A stretch of DNA of 64,000 nt from Anaerolineales bacterium (GTDB lineage Bacteria; Chloroflexota; Anaerolineae; 4572-78; J111), in contig JABTUW010000002.1 in the NCBI GenBank assembly GCA_015075185.1, forward strand, positions 434,001-498,000, read 5' to 3'. The notes below the pieces were generated by a model. The model made no database searches and was not told the DNA's origin. It saw only the letters and a program-made list of their open reading frames with translations. Positions 53,490-61,769 of the stretch are shown piece by piece. A program made the translations under genes and the position numbers. The first letter of the stretch is position 1, and each line of letters begins with the position of its first letter.

Positions 53490-54200
53490 TCAGGAGACGC
53501 CGGACTCCCTATTATTCAAAGCCTTGTCAAACAATTGGCGGTAGAGGTCCAGGCAGGCCGGGCCGGAACAGGGAGCCGGCTCGACGGCGGCGGCGCGGTA
53601 ATTGCGCTGGGGGTCCATCTTGACTTTGGGCAGAGCCAGGTAGGAGAGCTGCTCGCCGGAGGGCAAGACAAAGGTCGAGCTGCCCTCCACCTTCAGGGTC
53701 TCCCAGCCCATCTGCGCATCTTGCAGCACCAGGCGCTTGGTAAGGCCGCTGTCAAACGCCTCGGCAAAGGGGGTCATCTCCAGGCCGACCGCTTCGGCCA
53801 GCTCAAACAGAACGTGGCGCATGGAGATACAGCGGCTTTCGGCAAAAAAGGCCTGGCGAATGGCCCAATCCAGCTCGTCGGCGTATTCCGGCCCCTGGAG
53901 TTCGGCGCATTTAATGGCTTCAAAGGCGGGCCACATGGTCACCGGCCATTCGCTGAGGGGCCGGTGCCAGGGGTGGTAAGGAATATCCAGTTCTTCCAGC
54001 ATTAAAATCGGGGTTTCGGCATTGATGATGTTGTGGGGCGTGGGCCGGCGGTTGATGTACTCCAGGGCCAGGCTGCGCCTGGCCAGGATAATTTTCCCGG
54101 CGTATTCAGCTCGCAGCTTGCGCCAGCGGTACACGGTCAGATAGGCGTAGGGGCAGTGAACATCGGAGTATAACTCGATTTGAACGGGAAGATGGGTCAT
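53490..54200 (-). CDS. DsbA/FrnE-like thioredoxin-fold oxidoreductase
   Basis: 236 residues. N-terminal VQIELYSDVHCPYAYLTVYR carries a CPYA motif: the first active-site Cys is present but the second is Ala, as in many FrnE/HCCA-isomerase-type proteins. A helical insertion domain follows (PWHRPLSEWPVTMWPAFEAI, AIRQAFFAESRCISMRHVLF), and late FVLPSGEQLSYLALP takes the place of the cis-Pro region. A C-terminal PCSGPACLDL tail adds two more cysteines. No signal peptide, so cytosolic. Possible glutathione/thiol-dependent isomerase or oxidoreductase; substrate unknown. Confidence 0.8.
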   Translation of the reverse strand: MTHLPVQIELYSDVHCPYAYLTVYRWRKLRAEYAGKIILARRSLALEYINRRPTPHNIINAETPILMLEELDIPYHPWHRPLSEWPVTMWPAFEAIKCAELQGPEYADELDWAIRQAFFAESRCISMRHVLFELAEAVGLEMTPFAEAFDSGLTKRLVLQDAQMGWETLKVEGSSTFVLPSGEQLSYLALPKVKMDPQRNYRAAAVEPAPCSGPACLDLYRQLFDKALNNRESGVS

Positions 54201-54299
54201 AGTACCTCTGCAGCTTGTCCTTTGTTAAGCATCTATTGTAGCACACCCATTTTCCCCTGACAATCTCCCAAAAATAAGGTCTGTCCCAGATTTTAGGCA

Positions 54300-54330
54300 G
54301 ACCGCAGAGGTTTTTGAAACCTCTGCGGTC
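54300..54330. repeat. Perfect palindromic hairpin GACCGCAGAGGTTT
   Basis: 14-bp arms GACCGCAGAGGTTT / AAACCTCTGCGGTC with a 3-nt loop. Paired with a second hairpin 35 bases away; both lie downstream of the 54447 gene and may end its transcript. Confidence 0.7.
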
Positions 54331-54364
54331 TTTCCTAAAAATTGGGGCGCTCCCAAAAATAATA

Positions 54365-54396
54365 AGACCTGCCAGGTTTTCAAACCTGGCAGGTCT
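54365..54396. repeat. Perfect palindromic hairpin AGACCTGCCAGGTTT
   Basis: 15-bp arms AGACCTGCCAGGTTT / AAACCTGGCAGGTCT with a 2-nt loop. Member of a family of CCTG/CAGG palindromes (compare 3788-3820). Confidence 0.7.
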
Positions 54397-54446
54397 GGTA
54401 AGGCCAGAATGCGCGTGAGCTGGTGAGGTGAAGCAGGATATTTTTA

Positions 54447-54809
54447 TCAGGCGGCGACGAAGGCCATTTCAATTTTGTGACTATTGAGCATGTACTGAAA
54501 GGTGCTGGTCACAATCACACTTTCTAAATAAGCCTGGGCCTCTTCGTAAGTGCCGTGGGCTACCTGCCGCTGAAACTCATCGTAGTACCAGGCTCTGGAA
54601 ACGGTGTCGGGTTGATCGAGCCAGGCGCCGTAGCCGTATTTGCCAATCTGTTCCAGGGTGTTGTCGGCCGGCACGCCGACGGCATCCAGCACGACGCTCA
54701 ATAAATCTATCTCCAAATAATTGAGATTGAGCTTGCCGGCAAATTCGCGCAGCTTGCGCTCATGCTCAAATTGCAGTTGCAGCAGTTTAATCAGAGTTTT
54801 TTCGTCCAT
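54447..54809 (-). CDS. Hypothetical protein, 120 residues
   Basis: Helical, soluble: LIKLLQLQFEHERKLREFAG, YLEIDLLSVVLDAVGVP, RAWYYDEFQRQVAHGTYEEA. I recognise no domain. The codon use and an unbroken frame of coding character support it. A GGGAAAT stretch before the ATG is a weak ribosome site. No clear functional neighbour. Confidence 0.6.
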   Translation of the reverse strand: MDEKTLIKLLQLQFEHERKLREFAGKLNLNYLEIDLLSVVLDAVGVPADNTLEQIGKYGYGAWLDQPDTVSRAWYYDEFQRQVAHGTYEEAQAYLESVIVTSTFQYMLNSHKIEMAFVAA

Positions 54810-54922
54810 TTTTCATTTCCCCTTTGCAGCTTTATTTTTAAGCTATCTGTAGTTTAGTCTGCCATCGTCCCGGAATCGTTACAGCCAGCGTTACGAAACG
54901 AGGCACATTCGATTTTGGGTCT

Positions 54923-54961
54923 CGCCCTTCGATACGGCCTGCGGCCTACTCAGGACGAGAT
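54923..54961. repeat. Half copy of the palindromic element, copy G
   Basis: CTCGCCCTTCGATACGGCCT, GCGGCC and CTACTCAGGACGAG match one arm of the 154-bp element. The rest of the 54810-55088 gap holds nothing recognised. Confidence 0.5.
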
Positions 54962-55088
54962 GAACGCACCCTACGAAGCCATCAGGCCACCCGATTTTGA
55001 GGCAGTTTGTTGTCATTGGCCAGGCGATAACTCAAACGCTACCCCCAGGACTTCACCAATCACCCCAGTATCGGGTATAGTGTTTGTT

Positions 55089-56120
55089 CTACCGGAATAT
55101 GAGCGGAAGATAAGACTTCTTATCCGCCCTGGTGATAACGAAGTTTAAAGTGTAAGTGGCCGTTGCCGTTCCCGTCTCTTGCAGCCAGAGCGTATAAGGG
55201 CCGCTCGATAAAGGGGGCGTAAAGCCGATAGCACCAGCGCCTTCGCCCATATCATCGAGAATATCCGTGCCCACCTGACCCGCTGCCGTACCGAAATGAG
55301 TATACCCCAGGAGCTGAGAGACATCGGTTCCAGTGGCTGGCTCGGTAAATGTACTGCCGCTTTGGATGGCAACAAAAGCCTGATCATCTGTTGAGACGTA
55401 GGACTCCAGCAAAATCGCTCTTAATTGAAAATCAAGCGGAACCGATACGGTAACGTAGTCCAGATCGCCGGCCACTGAAGTTGCGGTCAGGATATTGCCA
55501 CCCTCTACTAACGAAACGGCCGTTGGATTGAACCGATCATCCGCAAGATCCCCGTCTGTCCCCTCGTCATAGCTCGAGGTGGTGGTTGATGGGGAGACAA
55601 TGAAGTTCAGGGTGTAGGTGGATGTTTCAATGCCCGTTTCTTGAAGCCAAAAGGTGTACAGGCCGCTCGACAAAGGTGTTGTAAAGCCCATTGCGCCAGC
55701 CCCACTCGCCAGGTCATCCAGAAGATCTGTTCCTACCTGGCCAAGACCTGTCCCAAAATGAGTGTAACCTAACAGGTTAGAGACGTTGGTGCCAGCAGGT
55801 GGTTCCGTAAAGGTGGAGCCGCTCTGCACAGCCACAAACGACCTGTCGTCAGTTGAGGTATAACTCGTCAGGATAAGCGCCTTAAGTTGGAGGCCATTTG
55901 GAACTATGACCGTAACATATTCCAGGTCACCAGTGACCGAGGTCGCAGTTAAGAGATTGCTGCCTGGCGTCAACATTATCACCGTTGGATTAAACCGATT
56001 ACCCGATAAATCACCCTCTGTTCCCTCGTCGTAACTCGTGTCAGCCAAGACCGTCCCGGCAAAGTAAGCGACCAAGACAACCAGGGTAATTATTAAGAAT
56101 AGATTCCGGCTGGATTTCAT
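55089..56120 (-). CDS. Secreted protein with two near-identical 130-residue repeats
   Basis: 343 residues. Signal peptide (LFLIITLVVLVAYFAGTVLA), then two tandem units, each starting YDEGTxGDL and running through RFNPT, NxLTATSVxGDLxYVTV, STDDxxFVAxQSGSTFTEP, LLGYTHFGT, GQVGTDxLDD, LSSGxYTxWLQETG and TYTLNF. They agree at most positions, so a recent duplication is likely. The chain ends KKSYLPLIFR; tails of the YLPLxxR kind are frequent at the C-termini of exported Chloroflexota proteins and may be a sorting or anchoring signal. The repeats have the plan of pre-peptidase C-terminal (PPC-like) beta domains. Function unknown. Confidence 0.82.
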   Translation of the reverse strand: MKSSRNLFLIITLVVLVAYFAGTVLADTSYDEGTEGDLSGNRFNPTVIMLTPGSNLLTATSVTGDLEYVTVIVPNGLQLKALILTSYTSTDDRSFVAVQSGSTFTEPPAGTNVSNLLGYTHFGTGLGQVGTDLLDDLASGAGAMGFTTPLSSGLYTFWLQETGIETSTYTLNFIVSPSTTTSSYDEGTDGDLADDRFNPTAVSLVEGGNILTATSVAGDLDYVTVSVPLDFQLRAILLESYVSTDDQAFVAIQSGSTFTEPATGTDVSQLLGYTHFGTAAGQVGTDILDDMGEGAGAIGFTPPLSSGPYTLWLQETGTATATYTLNFVITRADKKSYLPLIFR

Positions 56121-56280
56121 GGCGTACCCCCTTCTGTCTGCAACAGGCGCGATCTAGCTTGATCTATGGTCTCAAGCGCAAATCGCGTCAACCATTTTAA
56201 CAATAGTTACGTATTGTTTGGGGGATTAGATTTATTCCTGACCAGAAATGCTCAAATACGTCAAAAGGAAGCAAGATCTC

Positions 56281-56925
56281 TTACAAGCCCAGGCCGGCTT
56301 CTCGCGCCTTGATGATGGCCTGGGCTCGATCCACGACTTGCAGCTTGCTGAGGATGTTGGAGACCTGATTGCGCACCGTTTTCTGGCTGATGGCCAGCCG
56401 CTCGGCAATTTCCGGGTTGGTCAGGTGTTGGGTCATGAGGGTCAGGATTTCGCGCTCGCGGTCGGTTAGCTCCGGGAAAATTTGCGGCGCGGCGGGTCGC
56501 GGGCCGGCGAAGAAGTGGATCAGTTTGCGGGCAATGGCCGGGCCGAAAATGGCCTCGCCGCTGCTAACCACCTGAATCGCCCGCAAGATTTCGGCCTTGA
56601 GCGCGCCCTTGAGTACATAGCCGCGCGCCCCGGCCCGCACGGCGGCAAAGACCGAGTCGTCGTCTTCAAACATGGTCAGCATGAGCACGCTGATGTGCGG
56701 GCTGGTGTGCAGAATGCGCCGGGTGGCCTCGATGCCGTTGAGACCAGGCATGTTGATGTCCATCAAAATCACGTCCGGCTGGAGGCGGGCGGCCATGACG
56801 ACCGCTTCTTCACCCATCGCCGCTTCGCCGACGACCTCCAGATCGGGAACGGACTCCAGCAAGGCGCGCAGTCCCTCCCGAAAATCGGCGTGGTCGTCGG
56901 CAATAAGTATCGTGGTTTTTTCCAT
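56281..56925 (-). CDS. NarL/FixJ-family response regulator
   Basis: 214 residues from an ATG at 56925, with GAGGGG just upstream; the frame open to 57006 overlaps the kinase and is not needed. Receiver 1-120 (TTILIADDHADFREGL, acceptor Asp in VILMDINMPGLNG, VLMLTMFE, GYVLKGA) and LuxR-type HTH (LTDREREILTLMTQHLTNPE, ISQKTVRNQVSNILSKLQV). The sensor kinase gene ends 11 bases upstream, so this is a co-transcribed two-component pair. Confidence 0.95.
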   Translation of the reverse strand: MEKTTILIADDHADFREGLRALLESVPDLEVVGEAAMGEEAVVMAARLQPDVILMDINMPGLNGIEATRRILHTSPHISVLMLTMFEDDDSVFAAVRAGARGYVLKGALKAEILRAIQVVSSGEAIFGPAIARKLIHFFAGPRPAAPQIFPELTDREREILTLMTQHLTNPEIAERLAISQKTVRNQVSNILSKLQVVDRAQAIIKAREAGLGL

Positions 56926-56936
56926 GTTCCCCTCTT

Positions 56937-59048
56937 CTACTCCTGTGTCAACGGTAAAGCGGCCCACACCCGCGTGCCGCCGCCCGGCAGGGCCTCGACG
57001 ACACATTCGCCGCCCAGTTCTCCGGCCCGTTCGCGCATCGAGGTCAGGCCAATGCCGGGGTGACGCTCCGGCGGCAGACCAATGCCATCGTCGGTGATCT
57101 CAAGAGAGAGACCGCTGACTGATGACCGCTGACCGCCGACGGCTGACTGTGGAAAAATATCTGCGGTCTGCGGTCTGCGGTCTGCGGTCATTATTAGCTT
57201 GATCGTACAGTGCTGCGCCCCGGCATGGCGAATAACATTGGTCAGCGCTTCCTGAACAATGCGGTAGGCGGCGACTTCAACCGCAGCCGGCAAAGGGGGG
57301 AGATGTTCCGGCGTGGCGAGCGTAATCCGCAGGCCGTTGAGTTCGCTCTGGGCGGCGTACTCCTGCACCGCTCCGATCAACCCCAGTTCGTCCAGGGCCG
57401 GCGGGCGCAGGGCGTAGACCAGCCGCCGTATCTCGCCGATCAGGCCCTGGGATTTCTCGATCAGTTGGCTCAGCAGCGCCTCGGCTCGTTCCGGGTTAGC
57501 GCGGACCAGGTCCCGCGCCGCTTCCAGCTTGAGCGTATGGCTGGCCAGTTGGGGACCGAGGCCGTCATGCAGGTCGCGGCGCAGGCGGCGGCGCTCTTCC
57601 TCACGGGCGGCCACTAACCGCTCGCGCGAGCGCTGCAAATCGGCGGTGAGGCGCTGCAGGTCGGTGGTCAAGCGTACAGCGTGGGCAGCGGCTCCGGCCT
57701 GGCGGGCCAGGTCGGCCAGCAGGCGGTGTTCTGCCGGAGTAAATGCCTCGCCGGGGGCGCGGGGGCCGAGAAATAAGTGGCCCATCGTTTCGCCGTGATA
57801 ACTGAGCGGCAAGTTGAATGGGTCAGAGACTGGCGTTCCGGCGGCAGCCACCAGAGTAGAACAGTTATCCTCCTGGTCGAGGGCAATCGCCGCATAAGGC
57901 AGCTTGAGGGTCTCTTTGACCGTAGTGACGATGGTAGTCAGGACGGTATCGGGGGCGAGGCTGGTCTCCAGCCGCTGGCCGAGGCGCGAGATGACGGCGT
58001 AGGGGTCATCCCGCTCGCCGTACATCAGCCGGTTAACGGCGCGCTGGAGGCGGGTGCGCAGCGGCTCAAATAACACGGCGGCTACTCCGGTCGCCAGGAT
58101 GGAAAGAAAAAAGCTGCCCTGTCCATGAAATAGTGTACCCACCCCACCCACGATCAAGGCGTACAGGCCAATAATACTCGCGGTCAGCATCCCGTAGACC
58201 AGGGTGCGATTGATCAGCGGATCAATATCCCAGAGCCGGTAGCGCAGGATCGCTATGCCAATGGCGATGGGAACAGCGCTGAAGGCTAAGGCATAAAAAG
58301 TTATGCCAATTATATCGAAAACCATCGTGTCTCGATCATCCTGCATGAGGATTAAGATCAACATGACACTTGTAGCCAGGGCCGCCGCATAAACAAACCA
58401 CTTGAGCTGCTGCCGCTCAACGCCGCTCGACCGGCGCAGACGCACGATGAGGGAAATAAGCGCTCCTAAAAAAGCCAGGGTGACAACTCCGAGTATTGTG
58501 ATTCCCCATTGTTGAAGGGTTTCCGCGCCAGGGGGAACGTTCTGTAATAAGAGGTCCTCGCCGAAGGTCCATGTGGCGATGCCGGTAAGGATGGCCCAGA
58601 GTGTTGTTCCCATCGTCGCCAGGAAACCGAGCCAGGCCCACCGGCGTGACAGGAGGCGGCCGGTTGGAAACAGGAGCACCAGCCAGACTAAAACTCCGTA
58701 GCCCAAGCCCCAGCCGTTCATGGCAATCAACAAGACCAGCCATCCGGCCGGCAGCGAACCGGGCCGGACCAGCAAGGTGTAAGTAGCGTAGGAAAAACCA
58801 AAGGGTTCGATGACCAGCAGAAACCCAATCAGCAGCAGCAGCCAGCCGATGACATGGTTGGGCCGGTAGACCAGGACCAGCGCAGCGACGAGGGTAAACG
58901 ACAGAGCGGGCAGGAGATCGGCCCAGGGGCTGTCATAGGTGGAGCGGCTGCCGTTTAGCTCATCCAGCACCAGCGCTCCCCCCACGAGGCCGACATTAAA
59001 AGCGGCCAGCGCCAGGGCCAGCAGGGTTGGGAGAGGTTGGGTCTTCAT
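56937..59048 (-). CDS. Multi-pass membrane sensor histidine kinase with GAF domain
   Basis: 703 residues. About nine membrane helices fill the first 330 residues (for example LPALSFTLVAALVLVY, VIGWLLLLIGFLLVI, GYGVLVWLVLLFPTGRLLSR), with YRLWDIDPLINRTLVYG near the end of that part, a motif common in Chloroflexota membrane kinases. A GAF-like domain (about 360-465), a HisKA_3 domain with EERRRLRRDLHDGLGPQLA, and HATPase_c (YRIVQEALTNVIRHAG, EITDDGIGLP, GIGLTSMRERAGEL) follow. Between two HATPase strands is an in-frame heptamer insertion (TADRRPQTAD ... GGQRSSVS, 57110-57191) that lengthens a loop by about 25 residues. The regulator gene follows after 11 bases. Confidence 0.93.
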   Translation of the reverse strand: MKTQPLPTLLALALAAFNVGLVGGALVLDELNGSRSTYDSPWADLLPALSFTLVAALVLVYRPNHVIGWLLLLIGFLLVIEPFGFSYATYTLLVRPGSLPAGWLVLLIAMNGWGLGYGVLVWLVLLFPTGRLLSRRWAWLGFLATMGTTLWAILTGIATWTFGEDLLLQNVPPGAETLQQWGITILGVVTLAFLGALISLIVRLRRSSGVERQQLKWFVYAAALATSVMLILILMQDDRDTMVFDIIGITFYALAFSAVPIAIGIAILRYRLWDIDPLINRTLVYGMLTASIIGLYALIVGGVGTLFHGQGSFFLSILATGVAAVLFEPLRTRLQRAVNRLMYGERDDPYAVISRLGQRLETSLAPDTVLTTIVTTVKETLKLPYAAIALDQEDNCSTLVAAAGTPVSDPFNLPLSYHGETMGHLFLGPRAPGEAFTPAEHRLLADLARQAGAAAHAVRLTTDLQRLTADLQRSRERLVAAREEERRRLRRDLHDGLGPQLASHTLKLEAARDLVRANPERAEALLSQLIEKSQGLIGEIRRLVYALRPPALDELGLIGAVQEYAAQSELNGLRITLATPEHLPPLPAAVEVAAYRIVQEALTNVIRHAGAQHCTIKLIMTADRRPQTADIFPQSAVGGQRSSVSGLSLEITDDGIGLPPERHPGIGLTSMRERAGELGGECVVEALPGGGTRVWAALPLTQE
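57110..57191. repeat. Heptamer-repeat hairpin inside the kinase gene (GCGGTCT type)
   Basis: GACCGCTGACTGATGACCGC and GACCGCCGACGGCTGACTG on one side, then TCTGCGGTCTGCGGTCTGCG on the other. Adds a short low-complexity loop within the HATPase domain without breaking the frame. Confidence 0.75.
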
Positions 59049-59116
59049 TCATTTCCTCCCGGATCAGCTTGAAACTCGCTCTCCATTCTACACCATTATA
59101 ACCGTTTCTGAAAGAG

Positions 59117-59152
59117 AAATTGAGCCTGTCCGTTCAAGCACAGGCTCAATTT
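59117..59152 (-). terminator. Terminator hairpin after the 59232 gene
   Basis: Perfect 13-bp arms AAATTGAGCCTGT / ACAGGCTCAATTT with a 10-nt loop, about 80 bases beyond the membrane-protein stop codon and before the kinase start. On the minus strand TTTCTCTTTC follows the stem. Confidence 0.7.
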
Positions 59153-59231
59153 CTTTCGACTCATACCCCGACTATGGGGCCGGCAGCAAAGTTCCCGCGT
59201 TGACTCGCTCCCCGCTGCTCAGACATAGAGG

Positions 59232-59828
59232 TTATGCTTCGCGACTCGTGCGTACCGCATAGCCCAGCAGGGCAAAGGCCGCCGTGGTCCAGAGGCCAAA
59301 GACTATGCCCAGCGCTACTTCTCCAGCAATTACAGCGGTTAGCATGGCCGCCGGCAAAGCCAGCCCGCACCAGAAGGGGGTGAACCTGCGCCAGCCCGTC
59401 CAGACTTTGGCTCTGAGGACGGCGATACCGACGATATTCATAAACATGTGGCTGAACGGCCAGGCGATATCGCCGATGGTGTAAAGGATATGCTCTTCAT
59501 CAGGATTGGGCACAACAAGATGAATGGCCGACCAGGCGGCGGCCATCATCAAACCGATGAGCTGGATGATGAGGACCGTTTTGCCTCCCCACCCTTTGCC
59601 GGCTGCTTTGGTCAGGCCCAGACCGGCGATGCTGCTCATCCAGGCAGTCATATAGATGACTTCCAGGAGGCCGATAAATTGATCGGTGCCATGCTCCTGA
59701 AAACCAGCGTACAGCCCTTCCACGAGCAGCATGGAGCTGCCCAGGATGCCCAGCGTTCCGAGCAGCCGGGTGTTCAGAATGGTGCCGGTCTGTTGGCCGG
59801 CGAGATGGGTAAATTCTTTGGTTGTCAT
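59232..59828 (-). CDS. Hypothetical six-helix membrane protein
   Basis: 198 residues with five or six hydrophobic helices (LLGTLGILGSSMLLVEGLYA, VIYMTAWMSSIAGLGL, TVLIIQLIGLMMAAAWSAIH, MFMNIVGIAVLRA, FTPFWCGLALPAAMLTAVIA, VALGIVFGLWTTAAFALLGY). Resembles many small unassigned Chloroflexota membrane proteins; no transport or catalytic motif seen. It is separated by a terminator from the kinase-regulator pair. Confidence 0.7.
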   Translation of the reverse strand: MTTKEFTHLAGQQTGTILNTRLLGTLGILGSSMLLVEGLYAGFQEHGTDQFIGLLEVIYMTAWMSSIAGLGLTKAAGKGWGGKTVLIIQLIGLMMAAAWSAIHLVVPNPDEEHILYTIGDIAWPFSHMFMNIVGIAVLRAKVWTGWRRFTPFWCGLALPAAMLTAVIAGEVALGIVFGLWTTAAFALLGYAVRTSREA

Positions 59829-59844
59829 GGGTTATCTCCTTTGT

Positions 59845-59922
59845 AAATAGTAAGCAGTTGTCACTAAGCAGTAATCAGTTATCAGCATCAGTTCAACTGT
59901 TTACCGATCACTGATTGCTGTT
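59845..59922. repeat. Heptamer-like repeat tract (AATCAGT type)
   Basis: Runs of TAAGCAGT, TAATCAGTTATCAG and, on the other side, CACTGATTGCTG give an imperfect inverted repeat with about seven-base spacing, directly upstream of the membrane-protein gene. Confidence 0.5.
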
Positions 59923-60001
59923 CCTATCCTACCCGATAAAGCGTCCCGTTGTCATGAGACAGTGTCCCGCCTCAGCCGGGAAGATTGTCCCGCCGGGCAG
60001 C

Positions 60002-60061
60002 AAAAAAACAGCGCGGACTTGTGGCCGGGAGAATTTTTCACTCCGGCCAAAAATCCGCGCT
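60002..60061 (-). terminator. Strong terminator of the DMT transporter gene
   Basis: AGCGCGGA (60010-60017) pairs with TCCGCGCT (60054-60061) and, inside, GGCCGGGAG with CTCCGGCC. On the minus strand the stem is followed immediately by GTTTTTTTG. It lies 25 bases past the transporter stop codon. Confidence 0.8.
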
Positions 60062-60085
60062 AACTTGGCAGAAGGCTTGGTGTCT

Positions 60086-61096
60086 CTAGCGGGCTGTCCT
60101 AGACTGCTGCTGGCCTGGTCGGGGTTGGACCGTATCACCGGCAGGGACATCCCTCAGCCAGCCTTCGTAGAGTCTCAAGAAGACGACCCCGGTCAGAATC
60201 AGCAGGCTGCCGCCGAGCTGGACCCAGTTCAGGCGCTCGCCCAACAGGAAATAAGCAATCACCGCCGTAAAGGCCGGTTCCAGGGTCGCAACCAGGTTGG
60301 CCACACTGGAGGGCAAATAACCCAGGCTGACGTTGTACAGCCCGAAGCCCGCTATCGTCGGACCCGCCGCCAATAAGAACAAAATGCCCCAACCCGTCAG
60401 GCTGTTCCCCAACCAACAGAGGTCGGCGGGACGGGGTGCCGCGCCGGGTAAAAGTCCGCCCGGCAGCAGGTTGAAGAGCAGCAAGAAGACGGTGGCAAAG
60501 CCGAAGGTGTAGAACAGGGTGGTCCAGGGGCTCAGGCCGCGCTGTGAGGCCGAGCGCCCCATCATGCTGTAGACAGCGTAGCCCAGGCCGGAGAGTATCC
60601 CGGTCAGAATACCGACCCAGTTCGTCTGCCAGACTGCCGGGTCCAACGCGCCTGAGACCAGGACGCAGCCGCCCAGGCAGAGGACGACCGCCAGGAGCTT
60701 GGCCCAATCCAGGCGTTCGTTGAGGAACCACCAGCCCAGCAGCGCGGTGAACGCGGCTGAACAGTAAGCCAGCACTGTAGTAACCGCCGCCCCATTCAGG
60801 GCCACCGACAGGGTCCACAAGGCATTAAAGACAGCCAGCACCAGACCGTAAACGACGAGATAGATCAAAAGGGGACGCTTCACCGGGAGCAGACGAGGGT
60901 ACAGTCCGCCCAGCACCGGCAGCAGGGTCAGGGCCACCAGGCCGTCGCGCCAAAAGGCCAGCACCAGCGACGGGATGTGGTAGGTTTGGGTCAGGTAGCG
61001 GATGAAAATAGCCGTGGTTGAGAGGATAGCGGCGCTCATCAGAGCGAGCGTGTAGCCGCGAGTGAGATTTGAACGGGGGGGAGTATTGGTAGACAT
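60086..61096 (-). CDS. EamA/DMT superfamily transporter
   Basis: 336 residues with ten predicted membrane helices in two EamA halves (starting TLALMSAAILSTTAIFIRYL and VGILTGILSGLGYAVYSMMG). Each half ends with the family pattern of a helix plus a charged loop (LGWWFLNERLDWAKLLAVVL; AYFLLGERLNWVQLGGSLLI, the latter with the hallmark ALEP-like LEPAFTAVIAY). It is probably an exporter of small metabolites or amino acids. The substrate cannot be told from sequence. Own terminator downstream; the start is followed upstream by a decayed ABC gene. Confidence 0.93.
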   Translation of the reverse strand: MSTNTPPRSNLTRGYTLALMSAAILSTTAIFIRYLTQTYHIPSLVLAFWRDGLVALTLLPVLGGLYPRLLPVKRPLLIYLVVYGLVLAVFNALWTLSVALNGAAVTTVLAYCSAAFTALLGWWFLNERLDWAKLLAVVLCLGGCVLVSGALDPAVWQTNWVGILTGILSGLGYAVYSMMGRSASQRGLSPWTTLFYTFGFATVFLLLFNLLPGGLLPGAAPRPADLCWLGNSLTGWGILFLLAAGPTIAGFGLYNVSLGYLPSSVANLVATLEPAFTAVIAYFLLGERLNWVQLGGSLLILTGVVFLRLYEGWLRDVPAGDTVQPRPGQQQSRTAR

Positions 61097-61117
61097 AACC
61101 TTTACTAGCAGCCCGGC

Positions 61118-61208
61118 CTAATCGATGTGGTGGGCAAAGTCAACGGCGTTGGCGTCGGGCGTTTTTGTAGCGCTTGGTCAGGTTATTGACTTCGATAATG
61201 GGCGGCAT
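61118..61208 (-). pseudogene. Remnant of an ABC-transporter ATPase N-terminus
   Basis: From an ATG at 61208 the minus strand reads PPIIEVNNLTKRYKN, the classical first strand of an ABC ATPase. The frame then shifts: the reading changes to DANAVDFAHHID, again ABC-like (compare VNAVDGVSFDI), and stops at TAG (61118). Only about 30 codons remain and neither frame continues to a Walker A. A decayed fragment. Confidence 0.5.
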
Positions 61209-61233
61209 CGGGGAGGTATTGTACTATGGATGG

Positions 61234-61269
61234 AATGAGGAGTCCAAAGCGTACTTGGGACTCCTCATT
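61234..61269 (-). terminator. Hairpin after the ester-cyclase gene
   Basis: Perfect 12-bp arms AATGAGGAGTCC / GGACTCCTCATT with a 12-nt loop, 30 bases past the stop codon. Only a weak T-run follows on the minus strand. Confidence 0.5.
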
Positions 61270-61299
61270 TTGCGGCTTGTTATTAAAGACGCATCCCCT

Positions 61300-61707
61300 T
61301 CAATGGGTTTCCCGCAGTTGCCTTTCCAGGCTGTCGCCGTCAATCAAGGCCCAATGCTCCGCAATTTTGTTCCCTTCCAGGCGGTAAGCCCGATACCCCT
61401 TGATCTCCACTTGTTTTCCGGTGGCCGGGATGCCTCGCCACTCGCCGTGATGGGTCAGGCGCATCGTCAGCCGAATGATAGATCTGTCCCCTTCAGTCAC
61501 CTGGTCTTCGATAATCGTCTGTTCATCAAAGGAGGCGCTGAGAGCCTTGACCCACTGCTTGACGCCTTCCCGGCCGCTGAATTGAGACGGCAGCGAATGG
61601 TCTACGTAATTGGCCGCTAAAAATTCGTCCAGGGTGTCGAGGTTCTGATTGTTCCAAACTTCCTCAATATAGCGGCGGATAATATTTTTGTTTTGTTCAG
61701 ATGTCAT
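61300..61707 (-). CDS. SnoaL-like ester cyclase/nuclear-transport-factor-2-fold protein
   Basis: 135 residues, the usual SnoaL-like length. NKNIIRRYIEEVWNNQNLDT, FLAANYVDHSLPSQFSG, GVKQWVKALSASFDEQTIIE, RLTMRLTHHGEWRGIPATGK, IKGYRAYRLEGNKIAEHWAL show the cone-shaped NTF2 fold with the Asp-His pair (VDHS) of SnoaL-type cyclases. Substrate unknown. It follows the MarR regulator gene with an operator-like TTGCTTAGGCAA site between, so it is likely the regulated target. Confidence 0.88.
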   Translation of the reverse strand: MTSEQNKNIIRRYIEEVWNNQNLDTLDEFLAANYVDHSLPSQFSGREGVKQWVKALSASFDEQTIIEDQVTEGDRSIIRLTMRLTHHGEWRGIPATGKQVEIKGYRAYRLEGNKIAEHWALIDGDSLERQLRETH

Positions 61708-61739
61708 GATAAACCCCCTTTTATTTATGTTAGATAATT

Positions 61740-61751
61740 TTGCTTAGGCAA
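61740..61751. promoter_or_regulatory. Operator-like site upstream of the ester cyclase
   Basis: TTGCTTAGGCAA flanked by TAATT and TTAA, so it lies in a longer imperfect palindrome, 32 bases before the ester-cyclase ATG. Matches the two sites upstream of marR. Confidence 0.55.
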
Positions 61752-61769
61752 TTAAAGTTCAAAAAAAAT

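Noticed and set aside
60135..60818. 227-residue minus-strand frame overlapping the transporter
   Set aside because: Alternative frame inside the EamA gene; no domain and no export or hydrophobic pattern.
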